Notes under the pieces: model-generated
What the model was told of the DNA's origin: nothing
The model's database searches: none
Seen by the model: the letters and a program-made list of their open reading frames with translations, nothing else
Made by a program: the position numbers and the translations under genes
Shown here: positions 43,149 through 51,812 of the stretch, piece by piece
Layout of the letters: the number at the start of each line of letters is the position of its first letter
How positions within the stretch are numbered: the stretch's first letter is position 1
Source of the DNA: an uncultured Acidimicrobiales bacterium
GTDB lineage: Bacteria > Actinomycetota > Acidimicrobiia > Acidimicrobiales > SZUA-35
Assembly (NCBI GenBank): GCA_938002965.1
Contig: CALKZY010000049.1
Span: forward strand, 44,084-108,083
DNA length: 64,000 nt
Reading direction: 5' to 3'

Positions 43149-44503
43149 CGCTTCATGACGGTGAGCTAGTGATGTCCTATGCCGACCTGGTGAAGGGCGT
43201 GTCGCCCCGGAGGGCCGAGGCCGGAGGCGGGAGCGTCAGCGGGAGCCGCAGGCCATCAGGCGCCGCCGAAGGCGGCGGCGACCGGCCGCCCTTGGTAAGA
43301 ATGGCGAATAACTCTTCAAAGCCGCCAACGCCGGGAGCGTTGCGGGTGGCTGCTGACCGGGTGCAAACCCTGATCCGTGAGATCTGCGGTGACCTGTCGG
43401 AAGCGAAACGGATCGTTAAATGCGGTCGTTGCCCGACCGGTAAAGGCAACACCGCAGTCAAACGCACGGACAACAACCAGGCATACGCCGCTGGTGTGCA
43501 AACGTGTGGGTCGGTGTGGGCGTGCGCTCAGTGCTCGTTCAAGATCCGAGCTAAACGAGCCATCGAAATCAGTGAGGCTGTTCGTGTCCACTTGGGGCGG
43601 GGTGGTTCGGTGCTTCATGTCGTGTTCACCGTCGCCCACCGGGCAGATGAAGCCCTCACCGACATCTGGGGTGTACTAAGCGACACGTGGTCATACCTGA
43701 CCTCTGGTGGGTCGTGGACGAACTTCAAGAGCGCTCTTGGTTTGGATGGTTACATACGTTCGGCTGAAGTGACCCACGGTGGGAACGGATGGCACCCCCA
43801 CCTACACGTCCTGTTGTTCATCAACAAGCCAGTGTCGCCGGTGGAGAACGAAGACGACTACTACCAGCTCCGCCACTACCTACGGAAACGTTGGACGAAA
43901 CGCCTCACCGAGAAACACGGCCGTGAGGTGTCCCAGGAGTTCGGGTTACGGATCGACCCGGTCAAAGCCGACAACGCCGAAGGCTCCGGTCAGTACCTCA
44001 CCAAAGTCGGCTTAGAGATGGCGATGACGAACACCAAACTCGGGCGAGGTGAAGGGCAACGAACACCGTTCGCTATCGCCCACGACGCCGCCGAAACCGG
44101 CGACATCGAAGACATGAACCTATGGAGGGAATGGGTGCAAGGCTCACACCGGAAACACTCGATCAGCTGGTCTCAAGGACTCAGAGAACACCTCGGACTC
44201 GGCCCAGAGAAAACAGACGAAGAACTCGCCACCGAAGACCCAGACGGTCAAACCGTCGCAGAAATCACCCCCGACCTCTGGCGAGCCATCACCGCCCGCA
44301 GAGACGGGACACGAGTCCACGTCCTCGCAGCGTTCGAACACCACAACGACCCGACCGACGGTGCGCACGCCGCCGCTCGCCTACTCGCCGGGCTCGACAT
44401 CGCAGTCGAGATCCGACAAACCGCCAGAACCGAGATACCACTACTCGACCTGGCACCACCCCAAACAACCAATGACAGGAGCAACACCAATGTTGAACAC
44501 TAA
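43145..44503 (+). CDS. Rolling-circle replication initiator of element A (HUH Rep)
   Basis: A 452-residue homologue of the element B Rep: GVQTCGSVWACAQCSFKIR, HUH motif in NGWHPHLHVLLF and the catalytic Tyr segment GSGQYLTKVGLEM. The true start is ATG 43145, overlapping the preceding stop; the frame is open much farther upstream, but that part lies over the previous gene and is not real. The N-terminus is low complexity (RRAEAGGGSVSGSRRPSGAA) over DNA carrying the putative origin hairpin. It ends overlapping the next gene. Confidence 0.88.
   Translation: MTLHDGELVMSYADLVKGVSPRRAEAGGGSVSGSRRPSGAAEGGGDRPPLVRMANNSSKPPTPGALRVAADRVQTLIREICGDLSEAKRIVKCGRCPTGKGNTAVKRTDNNQAYAAGVQTCGSVWACAQCSFKIRAKRAIEISEAVRVHLGRGGSVLHVVFTVAHRADEALTDIWGVLSDTWSYLTSGGSWTNFKSALGLDGYIRSAEVTHGGNGWHPHLHVLLFINKPVSPVENEDDYYQLRHYLRKRWTKRLTEKHGREVSQEFGLRIDPVKADNAEGSGQYLTKVGLEMAMTNTKLGRGEGQRTPFAIAHDAAETGDIEDMNLWREWVQGSHRKHSISWSQGLREHLGLGPEKTDEELATEDPDGQTVAEITPDLWRAITARRDGTRVHVLAAFEHHNDPTDGAHAAARLLAGLDIAVEIRQTARTEIPLLDLAPPQTTNDRSNTNVEH
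43261..43314 (+). other. Putative double-strand origin inside element A rep
   Basis: CGCCGCC, GAA, GGCGGCG forms a perfect 7-bp stem with a 3-base loop (43261-43277), and CTTGGTAAGAATGG begins 13 bases later at 43291. Stem length, loop length and spacing are identical to element B although the stem sequence differs. Confidence 0.45.
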
Positions 44504-44864
44504 ACCGATTGACACCCGCCACCTGAAGTTCCGGTACTCCGGAACAGCAGAGCACTACACCTACGACCGGGACACCAACACCCGGATACCCGGCCAAACC
44601 CGAGACGAAGCCACCGGCTGCCCACTATGGAAAGTCCGCTGCGTCGTCTCCTACAAAGCAGCCATGGAACACGGCGAAATCACCGTCGTCGTCCCGCACC
44701 CTGAACCGCCGACAGCAGAGTTCGAATCAGAAGTGAACTTCACCGACGTCACCGTCAAAGACTGGGCCATCAACGGCAACCAAGGCCAAACCTGGCACGC
44801 CGAAACCTTCACCACCGACGCACCAACAACCCGAAAAAACCAACCAACACCAATCGCCGCCTAA
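44490..44864 (+). CDS. Accessory protein downstream of rep (element A)
   Basis: A 124-residue protein containing DEATGCPLWKVRCVVS, the segment shared with the element B protein at 32894. The frame is beta-rich and ends with a Thr/Pro tail. AGGAG eight bases upstream supports ATG 44490, which lies inside the end of rep. Probably a replication or DNA-binding accessory factor; not proven. Confidence 0.7.
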   Translation: MLNTKPIDTRHLKFRYSGTAEHYTYDRDTNTRIPGQTRDEATGCPLWKVRCVVSYKAAMEHGEITVVVPHPEPPTAEFESEVNFTDVTVKDWAINGNQGQTWHAETFTTDAPTTRKNQPTPIAA

Positions 44865-44881
44865 CAAACCGCAGCGGCACA

Positions 44882-44945
44882 GGCCACGGCACACGGAACC
44901 ACCAGCCAACCCAGCTGGAACCGAGGTTCGAACCCTCGGGTGGCC
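44882..44945 (+). ncRNA. tRNA-like structured segment upstream of xis (element A)
   Basis: GGCCAC (44882-44887) pairs with GTGGCC (44940-44945). Inside are CCAGC-loop-GCTGG with a 7-base loop (CAACCCA) and CGAGG-TTCGAAC-CCTCG, a perfect T-arm mimic. There is no D-arm, the anticodon loop lacks U33 and no CCA follows, so it is not a normal tRNA. It could be a decayed tRNA, a regulatory three-way junction or part of the recombination region. Confidence 0.3.
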
Positions 44946-44987
44946 ACTGATTAACGATGATCACCTGAGAGTGCGGAGGTAAAGAAG

Positions 44988-45170
44988 ATGCTCGACGCAG
45001 AGATCACCTACACAATGGCCGAGACCGCCCAGCTGTTGAAGTGCAGCCGACCAAAGCTGTATGACCTTATCCATGAGGGCTTTCTCAGGACTTACACCGT
45101 CGGGCGGAAACGCTATGTCGCCCGTGACGACCTGATGGAGTGCATCAATCGTCTTCGCGAAGCTGCATAG
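44988..45170 (+). CDS. Excisionase-type helix-turn-helix protein (element A)
   Basis: A 60-residue MerR-like winged helix: YTMAETAQLLKCSRPKLYDL followed by GRKRYVARDDLMECINRL. GGAGG nine bases upstream gives a clear start. It precedes the integrase by three bases, as xis precedes int in AICEs, and aligns in layout with the element B protein at 33396. Confidence 0.88.
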   Translation: MLDAEITYTMAETAQLLKCSRPKLYDLIHEGFLRTYTVGRKRYVARDDLMECINRLREAA

Positions 45171-45173
45171 CTG

Positions 45174-46289
45174 ATGGCTATTCGTCGGGGCCAGGGAGAG
45201 GGCTCTATTCACCGAACACCCGACGGATCGGGATGGGCGGCGAGACTGGAGCTTCCCCGAGGCCCAAACGGGAAGCGCCGAGTCAAGAAGCGTCGAGCCC
45301 GGACCAGAGCGGAAGCAACACGGGCACTGCAGGCACTACGTGACGAGTACCTGACAACTGGCCAGGTGACCGACTCCCGCCGGCTGATGACCGAGTGCGT
45401 CGCCGACTACCTTGACCATCGGGTGGCGCAGGGAATCTCGGCTTCCGCTCAGGCCCGTGAGGAACGGTTCGGCCGATATGTGACTGAGTACTTCGGCCGG
45501 CGGAAGCTGGTCGAGCTGTCGGTATTAGACATCGATCGATTCTTGGCCGACGCATCGGCTGGCATCGCTCGCCCTGACGGACGAGCAGAACGGGAACCAA
45601 TCGGCCGAGACCACATGCGACGGCTACGTTCCTTCGCTAGAGCAGCCCTGAAGAACGACATCCGGCGTGGCCTTATCAGTACCAACGTGGCCGAGCTTGC
45701 CGAGCTTCCCGAAGATTCGACGGCCACGGATAGTCGACAGGCACTCGACCTTGAGTCACTTGGACTTCTGATATCAAACGCCATCGGAACCACAAGAATC
45801 CTGGTCGACCTGATCGGCCGTCACGGACTACGGCCAGCGGAGGCGAGGGCGACGACATGGGAGTGCATCGATCTCAATCGCCTGACGCTGCGGGTCAAGG
45901 CGCAAGTATCGGCGACCAACGTGATAGCGGATGCCAAGACGGTCCGATCGAACCGGGTCATACCTCTACATCCGGACCTCGGCCAGCTACTGGGCGACCA
46001 TAGGAACGGTGCCGACGATCTGGACCTAGTGGCCGGTACCCGATCAGGAGCACCAATTGATCGGAACAACTTCAATAGGTCGCTGCGGAAGCTGTGCGCC
46101 GCCGTCGGCTTAGAGGCCGTCAAGCCGTACGAGCTTCGCCACACTGCCATCACTCATCAGTGCCAACGTGGTTACCGTGCCTGGCAAGTAGCCGACTGGG
46201 CGGGTACCTCGGAGGCCATGATCTACCTCTACTACCGTCACGTTCTGACGGAGGTCATAGAGATGCCCCCGGTCGATTGGCAAGCGTGA
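45174..46289 (+). CDS. Tyrosine integrase of element A
   Basis: A 371-residue tyrosine recombinase paralogous to that of element B: arm domain GEGSIHRTPDGSGWAARLEL, catalytic Arg in HGLRPAEARATTW, Lys region AKTVRSNRVIPL, YELRHTAITHQC, ADWAGTSEAM with Trp for His, and the Tyr in IYLYYRHV. The two integrases share the tRNA-Ile target but differ in their N-terminal domains and use different arm-repeat sequences, so each probably handles its own element. Confidence 0.93.
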   Translation: MAIRRGQGEGSIHRTPDGSGWAARLELPRGPNGKRRVKKRRARTRAEATRALQALRDEYLTTGQVTDSRRLMTECVADYLDHRVAQGISASAQAREERFGRYVTEYFGRRKLVELSVLDIDRFLADASAGIARPDGRAEREPIGRDHMRRLRSFARAALKNDIRRGLISTNVAELAELPEDSTATDSRQALDLESLGLLISNAIGTTRILVDLIGRHGLRPAEARATTWECIDLNRLTLRVKAQVSATNVIADAKTVRSNRVIPLHPDLGQLLGDHRNGADDLDLVAGTRSGAPIDRNNFNRSLRKLCAAVGLEAVKPYELRHTAITHQCQRGYRAWQVADWAGTSEAMIYLYYRHVLTEVIEMPPVDWQA

Positions 46290-46312
46290 GCGGTGCTCAA
46301 GAGGGTGAATGA

Positions 46313-46795
46313 ATGCGCCGAGTAGACGGAATGGCGAATTATCATTGTCCTCCTGAGCCCACGATATGGGTTGCCAGCAGATCCGATGGCAGCAGCAGAG
46401 CGCAACTTGCAGCAGGCGGTTCGGTAAAGGTCAGCGGGGTCAGCTTTGGGGCTCGACAAGACCTAATTCGAAAGCACGCAGGAGAGAAGACGGAGGACGG
46501 TGCTGAGTACAAACAACTTGTGGCCCAACTAATTCTTGACTTCAAGAACCCGCATGATGAGTGCAACGCTGTTGCGGTCTTTTTCGGGTTTGATCATGTT
46601 GGCTTCATCCCCAGAGAGGAAGCTCCGAATTGGCACGAGGTAATAGGGGATTTGAAGGCTGCGCAGTTACCAGCCTCGTGCGAAGCAGAAATCGTCGGCG
46701 GTTGGCAACGCTCATGCGATGACGAGGTCTACTACGGCATCCGCCTGAACGCCGTCCCGAAGCTCCGGACGCAGTTCGCCCAGTCCAAGGTCTGA
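46313..46795 (+). CDS. HIRAN-like domain protein
   Basis: A 160-residue protein with the HIRAN pattern in its middle: LILDFKNPHDECNAVAVFFG, then HVGFIPREEAP, as in the GN..D.NAVAV...VGYLPR core of HIRAN domains that bind DNA ends or stalled forks. The N-terminus (VSGVSFGARQDLIRKHAG) fits the first HIRAN strand. It stands alone, just after the integrase of element A, where accessory defence genes often lie. Role unknown; the family call is by motif only. Confidence 0.6.
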   Translation: MRRVDGMANYHCPPEPTIWVASRSDGSSRAQLAAGGSVKVSGVSFGARQDLIRKHAGEKTEDGAEYKQLVAQLILDFKNPHDECNAVAVFFGFDHVGFIPREEAPNWHEVIGDLKAAQLPASCEAEIVGGWQRSCDDEVYYGIRLNAVPKLRTQFAQSKV

Positions 46796-46824
46796 CGAGA
46801 CGCTGCTCTTTGAAGCGACCGACC

Positions 46825-46840
46825 CATTCCCTGGTTACCA
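46825..46840. repeat. Left copy of the 16-bp direct repeat flanking the IS
   Basis: CATTCCCTGGTTACCA, repeated at 48520-48535, exactly flanking the insertion sequence. It duplicates the first eight bases of the element A arm site. Confidence 0.75.
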
Positions 46841-48519
46841 TGTCAAGTTCCGGTACCCGTGTTCCGGACAGTGTTCGGTAGGTGTGTTCCACATTAGTCG
46901 TGGGTTAGGCAGCGTTGGATCTACTTGGTCGGCCGCCGGCGTTAGCGAACGCCCCATGTTCACGGGACCGGTCATGACGGATCGGGTGAGCCCTAATGAC
47001 CTCCCCACCGGCGGAGATCTCAACCGTGTCATCGACGATGGCGACCTGGACCTGACGTCGAGCATGAGATGACCCAACCCGATACGCCTTGCCAGCGAAA
47101 CTGATACTTCCTCCTGCATCAACCTTGCGAGTCACTGATTGCCCAACCGTCGGCTGACGAGGCCTGGGCTTCAACGGCTTCGACTTCCGCCGCTCAGCCT
47201 TCGACTGTTGAGGTTGGGGTTTATGACGTTGAACATGGGAGGCAACCTCCACACCTTTGTGCTCCACCGTGATCAACCCATCAACCGTGGTCACCTTCAC
47301 CGTCTCACCAGACAACCACGCCCCAACCCCATAGTTGTGCCCAGCAAAACTGATTTGACCCATCCGAGACACCTTCCTGGTCAACACCGTGTCACTCTCT
47401 TCGATCTCGACCGGTTCCAACCCGGCGAACCGGAACCGATCCCACGGCACCACACCACCGATCCCCTGGTGACGGCGTTCGTGGTTGTAGTAGTGCACCC
47501 ACTCATTCACCGCCACCTGAGCCTTCGGGATCGACTCGAACACCCTCCCAGCCAAACACTCGCCCTTGAGCGTCTTATGCCACCGTTCGATCTTGCCGGT
47601 CGTGGTCGGCGACCGAGGCGCAGTCAACAAATGTTTGATGCCGTTCTCCCGACAAACCCGATCGAAGAGCACCTCACCAGACCCTTTGCCATAGCGGTTG
47701 GTGAACACCTTCCCGTTATCAGTCAAGATCTGCTCGGGCACCCCATAGGCCCGCATTGCCTTCCCAAGAGCGTCCGCGACCGGCCGGGCTGTCGCTCTCA
47801 CCACAACATGCGCTGACACGATGAACCGCGAATGATCATCAATCCCCGACACGATCGATGCCTTCGTCCCATCAACTAAACGGACACCACCGACGATGTC
47901 CATCTGCCACAACTCCATCGGCCGTGACCGCTCCCACCGTTTGTAATCCGCCCGCTTCCGCCGCTTCGTCCCAGGTTGGATCAACTCGTGGCGAACCAAA
48001 CACCGATACACCGCCGACCTCGACGGCAACGGCACAACACCCCGATCCTGTAGTTGCCACAGAAGTGTTTCCGGGCCCCAACCCGGATGCTCAACCCGCA
48101 ACGACACAATTAGTGCCTCAACCGGTTGGGTCATTTGATGCGGGCACGACAATGGCTTCGATGTCCGATCAACGAGGCCCTTCAAACCCTCATCCACATA
48201 GCGGCGAAGCCACCGGTGAACTGATTGGCGAGACACCCCATACCGGCGAGCAACCTCCGCCACCGCAACACCCTCGTTCAACACCTCTAACACCGCAGCG
48301 TGACGTTGCTCCACCAGGCCAAGCTCCACTAACACAGCCGGATCCTCCACAGTCGACGACAACACACATCATCAACGAAGAAGACACGGTCCAACCCAAT
48401 GGAACAGAACCAACCTGGAACACACGAACCGGAACAGTGTCGCCCACCAACCGAACACGCGTCCCCGAACTGTCACCAACGAACCGGAACCGACCTGTCA
48501 ATCATGAACCGGAACAACA
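46841..48519 (-). mobile_element. IS481-family insertion sequence
   Basis: About 1,679 bp with TGT...ACA ends, repeated GTTCCGG motifs in both terminal regions, one transposase gene and 16-bp flanking direct repeats. It sits in the right end of element A, between the HIRAN-like gene and the arm/att sites. The inverted terminal repeats are imperfect beyond the first three bases, apart from shared GTTCCGG blocks. Confidence 0.8.
46905..48365 (-). CDS. IS481-family transposase
   Basis: A 486-residue DDE transposase. The N-terminal helix-turn-helix is VAEVARRYGVSRQSVHRWLR; the catalytic core shows WQMDIVGGVRL (first Asp), ILTDNGKVF (second Asp) and TTGKIERWHKTLKGE (Glu). A long basic C-terminal extension (KAERRKSKPLKPRPRQPTV) holds two SH3-like repeats (GQISFAGHNYGVG and GSISFAGKAYRVG). 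The frame is intact, so the element may be active. The start is a GTG at 48365. Confidence 0.92.
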   Translation of the reverse strand: MLSSTVEDPAVLVELGLVEQRHAAVLEVLNEGVAVAEVARRYGVSRQSVHRWLRRYVDEGLKGLVDRTSKPLSCPHQMTQPVEALIVSLRVEHPGWGPETLLWQLQDRGVVPLPSRSAVYRCLVRHELIQPGTKRRKRADYKRWERSRPMELWQMDIVGGVRLVDGTKASIVSGIDDHSRFIVSAHVVVRATARPVADALGKAMRAYGVPEQILTDNGKVFTNRYGKGSGEVLFDRVCRENGIKHLLTAPRSPTTTGKIERWHKTLKGECLAGRVFESIPKAQVAVNEWVHYYNHERRHQGIGGVVPWDRFRFAGLEPVEIEESDTVLTRKVSRMGQISFAGHNYGVGAWLSGETVKVTTVDGLITVEHKGVEVASHVQRHKPQPQQSKAERRKSKPLKPRPRQPTVGQSVTRKVDAGGSISFAGKAYRVGSSHARRQVQVAIVDDTVEISAGGEVIRAHPIRHDRSREHGAFANAGGRPSRSNAA

Positions 48520-48535
48520 CATTCCCTGGTTACCA
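48520..48535. repeat. Right copy of the 16-bp direct repeat flanking the IS
   Basis: CATTCCCTGGTTACCA, identical to 46825-46840. Its last eight bases are the start of the element A right arm site, so the insertion fell at or inside that site. Confidence 0.75.
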
Positions 48536-48551
48536 GATGGGTTACCAGCAG
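48528..48551. repeat. Candidate integrase arm sites, right end of element A
   Basis: Tandem 12-bp units GGTTACCAGATG and GGTTACCAGCAG, 52 bp from the att core at 48604, matching 36749-36772 at the other end. Confidence 0.6.
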
Positions 48552-48580
48552 GCGACTGATAGCTGTTCGACCGCCCTATG

Positions 48581-48692
<112 letters not shown>

Positions 48693-48921
48693 GAGCAACA
48701 CTCAACGTTACAGGGTGCGTGGCCTGACAGCTACCGATAATCGCCCCCGTCAGCCACCATCTCGAACCACCTAGGCTTGATCGACAGCAATCCGCCTTGC
48801 GACGGATCAGCGTTCACTCCTCCGGCGGAGGACATCGGCCCAAAGCTGATCGACAATCGTCTTAGGTTGCCACCGCCGGACACACCACAGATGGCGACCT
48901 CCCGACCTACGGAGGAGCCCT

Positions 48922-50460
48922 ATGACCACCACACGGCCAAGACGCACCACGGCACATCGCACCCGCCACCGCATCAACGCCTTCAGCATCAGTCTCCTGA
49001 CGCTCTTCGCCGCCCTCATCCTGGTCGCCTGCGGAGCGGCCGAGAGCAACTCTGATGTATCAGAGGACGGCACCGATACAGCACAAGAGACATCGGCTGC
49101 GACGACCGACACCGAAGCCGAGGAAACGACCACCGAGACCGACACCAACACCGAGAGCGAAAACAGCGACACCGAGAACACGAGCACCGAGAACAACACC
49201 AAGCAAGCCGATTTCGGCATCGGCCAGGCCGCCATCGACAACCACGTCGAATGGATTGTCGGCGTGTTGAATGACGCCAGCGCCATCGAAGACCCGGCCA
49301 CCGAGCAACAGGCGGCACAACGATTCAATCAGGCGTTTCTAGCCCAGGTACCGGCCAGCGCCGTTCTCGCCCAGATCGAACAACTGCAAGCCACGGTGTC
49401 CACAACCTGGACGGTGGTGGAGTCGAACGAGTTCAGTCCAAACGGTCGGGAGACGGTCCTCGATATCGGTCAACCAGCCGAGCCGTGGCAATTGGCGATC
49501 ATGGTTGACGACACCGGTCTCATCGAAGGGGCCCAGATCAGCCCTACGCCGGAAGTGGCCGAGGCTGTCTCCTACGACCAGGTGGCCAAAGACGCTCAGG
49601 TGTACGGTCAGGTGTCGATGCTGGTGGCTGAGATCGTCGATGGCTCCTGCGAAGTCATTCACGACACCGGAGCCGAGACGGTCACCCCACTCGGTTCGAC
49701 CTTCAAACTGTACGTTCTGGCAGCAGTGGCTGATGCCGTCGCCAACGGCGAGGCCAGCTGGGACGACCCGCTGCCCATCCAAGATGAGCTGAAGAGCCTC
49801 CCCAGCGGGACCTATCAGAACCTCGATGCCGGCACCGAGCGCACCGTGCTGGAACATGCCCAGGCGATGATTGGCGCCAGCGACAACACCGCCACTGACC
49901 ACCTCATAGACCTGGTGGGTCGCCGCGCCGTGGAAGCCCAGCTGGACGCCCTCGGCAACTCGGTCCCGGAACGGAACCAGCCGTTTCTCACCACCCGGGA
50001 ACTGTTCATAGTCAAGCTGCAATTCGACGACTCGGAGCGAGCCACCTACCTGGCACTCGACACCGAAGAACGGCGGGCCTTTCTCGACGAGATAGACCCG
50101 TTGACGGCCGTCGTAGCCGATGCCGTCGACTGGACCGATCCCATTGAGGTGGAGACCTTGGAGTGGTTCGCTACCCCGCTCGATCAGTGCCGGGCTCTTA
50201 CCATCCTGGCTACCGGCGGGTCCGCCGAGGTGCGGGACATCGTGTCGACCAACGCCCCGGTCGACCCAGCCGAGTTTCCCTACGCCGCCTTCAAAGGGGG
50301 CTCCGAGCCCGGTGTGCTCAACCTGGCTTTCCTGGTCGAACGACCTGACGGTCGGAGCTTCGCCCTGATCGGGAACATCACCAATACCGCCGAGACAATA
50401 CCCGAAACCGCGGCATCAGCTTCGCTGGCGTCAGCCCTGGAGCTGATCGCCCAGGAATAG
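48922..50460 (+). CDS. Class A beta-lactamase-like serine hydrolase lipoprotein
   Basis: The 512-residue protein has a lipoprotein signal ending LVACG, a Thr/Glu-rich linker, a helical domain and a penicillin-binding-type catalytic domain: SxxK in LGSTFKLYVLAAVAD (Ser near residue 259), SDN in GASDNTATDHLIDLVG and KGG in FKGGSEPGVLNLAF. The omega-loop Glu of true class A beta-lactamases is not obvious, so it may be a peptidase-like relative rather than a resistance enzyme. It is surface-exposed. It is the first gene right of the tRNA. Confidence 0.85.
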   Translation: MTTTRPRRTTAHRTRHRINAFSISLLTLFAALILVACGAAESNSDVSEDGTDTAQETSAATTDTEAEETTTETDTNTESENSDTENTSTENNTKQADFGIGQAAIDNHVEWIVGVLNDASAIEDPATEQQAAQRFNQAFLAQVPASAVLAQIEQLQATVSTTWTVVESNEFSPNGRETVLDIGQPAEPWQLAIMVDDTGLIEGAQISPTPEVAEAVSYDQVAKDAQVYGQVSMLVAEIVDGSCEVIHDTGAETVTPLGSTFKLYVLAAVADAVANGEASWDDPLPIQDELKSLPSGTYQNLDAGTERTVLEHAQAMIGASDNTATDHLIDLVGRRAVEAQLDALGNSVPERNQPFLTTRELFIVKLQFDDSERATYLALDTEERRAFLDEIDPLTAVVADAVDWTDPIEVETLEWFATPLDQCRALTILATGGSAEVRDIVSTNAPVDPAEFPYAAFKGGSEPGVLNLAFLVERPDGRSFALIGNITNTAETIPETAASASLASALELIAQE

Positions 50461-50465
50461 CCTGA

Positions 50466-51812
50466 CTACTCGAGCAGTTCGGTGTCGGCCGGCTGGAGTT
50501 GCTTGCGGGGACGGACCCGAACTGTTTCCTCTTCGATAACGGTGATTCGAATGCCGCCGAGCAAGTCCGACAGCAGGTTGAACATCACGGTCAGCAGCAC
50601 CACCATCACCGAGGCGGCCAGAGTGAACACGCCCATGATGGCCACTGCGGCTCGGAAGATGTCCTCGCCGTCGATCTCGAACTCTTCGTAGTCACCCAGT
50701 TCGAGGATGAAGTTCTCGACGTTCTCGATGGTTCCGGCCTCTTCAGCCACGTTCCACACCAACACACTGGCCAGCAGCAACGCCGCAAACAAGCACAGGA
50801 AGAACAGCACCGAGAAGGTCAGCACCGACCAGGGGTCGATGTGGCGAACCACTCGGCGGACCTTGCGGGCCTGGAGTCGGCGTCCACCAGGACGCCAGCC
50901 AGTGAGGTTGCCGAGCGAGGGCACAGTGTCGAGAGCGCCACGCTTTTCGACCTCGTCACGGGTCTGAACCACAGTGGGCTCATCAGCGTCGATGCGGACA
51001 ACGTCGTGTTCACCGGTGATCGCCGGCGAATCAGGAATCAATGTGATGTCGGGATCGGACTCGACACCGGGGAACGCCGTGTCGGCGTACACCTTCTTCT
51101 CTTTGCTGCCCGAGCGGCCGAAGCCACCACGTCGGGAGCTGAAGAACCCGCTTGAGCCGGGGTTCACGCTCACACCGTTGGACGACGCACTCTCTTCAGT
51201 TGAATCAACAACAGAGTCGATCACAGTCTCAACGTCTTCGGATTCGGCGGCGGGCGAAGAAGAGTCGTCATCGTCAGCTTCATCGGAAGCGTCGTCGTCG
51301 GACTCGTCGACACCGGCGATACTAGCATCGGCCTCGTCGCTATCGACGAACGCCTCTAGTGGGTCATCCGACTCATCATCGTCGTCATCTGCCAGCTCGT
51401 CTGCTTCATCATCGAAGTCGTCGTAGTCGTCAGCTTCATCAACGACACCATCGTCCGACTCGTCGTCATCATCGTCGTCGTCTTCGTTGTCGAAATCGTC
51501 GGACTCGTCTACGAGCTCGTCATCGTCGAGCTCGGAGTCATCGAATTCATCGTCATCAAGCTCGTCATCAAGCTCATCGTCGTCGGTCAGATCCTCGTCT
51601 TCATCAACGACCTCATCATCAAAGTCGTCGACGTCATCACCGTCGTCGTCACGATCCAACACGTCGGTCACGGTGAAACCCGTATCCGACATCTGCTCGG
51701 AGATCTCGGCTTGACGCTGACTTTCGCCATCAGTCGGTTCGAATCCGAGCGCGGTGACAAGAGCGTCGCCGATCTTGTTCGACTTCGTCGCACCATCGTC
51801 GTTCGAACTCAT
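50466..51812 (-). CDS. DUF3566 membrane protein with a very acidic N-terminal half
   Basis: The C-terminal 140 residues are DUF3566: RKVRRVVRHIDPWSVLTFSV, two transmembrane helices (FFLCLFAALLLASVLVWNV and GVFTLAASVMVVLLTVMFNL) and GGIRITVIEEE. In actinobacteria this family sits just downstream of gyrA, as here. The preceding 230 residues are mostly Asp, Glu and Ser (runs such as DDDELDDELDDDEF), far longer than the usual N-terminus. Its ATG overlaps the stop of the TadE/G-like gene. Function of the family unknown. Confidence 0.85.
   Translation of the reverse strand: MSSNDDGATKSNKIGDALVTALGFEPTDGESQRQAEISEQMSDTGFTVTDVLDRDDDGDDVDDFDDEVVDEDEDLTDDDELDDELDDDEFDDSELDDDELVDESDDFDNEDDDDDDDESDDGVVDEADDYDDFDDEADELADDDDDESDDPLEAFVDSDEADASIAGVDESDDDASDEADDDDSSSPAAESEDVETVIDSVVDSTEESASSNGVSVNPGSSGFFSSRRGGFGRSGSKEKKVYADTAFPGVESDPDITLIPDSPAITGEHDVVRIDADEPTVVQTRDEVEKRGALDTVPSLGNLTGWRPGGRRLQARKVRRVVRHIDPWSVLTFSVLFFLCLFAALLLASVLVWNVAEEAGTIENVENFILELGDYEEFEIDGEDIFRAAVAIMGVFTLAASVMVVLLTVMFNLLSDLLGGIRITVIEEETVRVRPRKQLQPADTELLE

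Noticed and set aside
44882..44945. A genuine second tRNA gene in element A
   Set aside because: The T-arm is perfect but the D-arm is missing, U33 is absent and the total length is 64 bases; kept only as a tRNA-like structure.
47858..48559. Plus-strand frame of 233 codons over the IS481 transposase
   Set aside because: Antisense of the transposase plus its terminal repeats; low-complexity Pro/Thr sequence.
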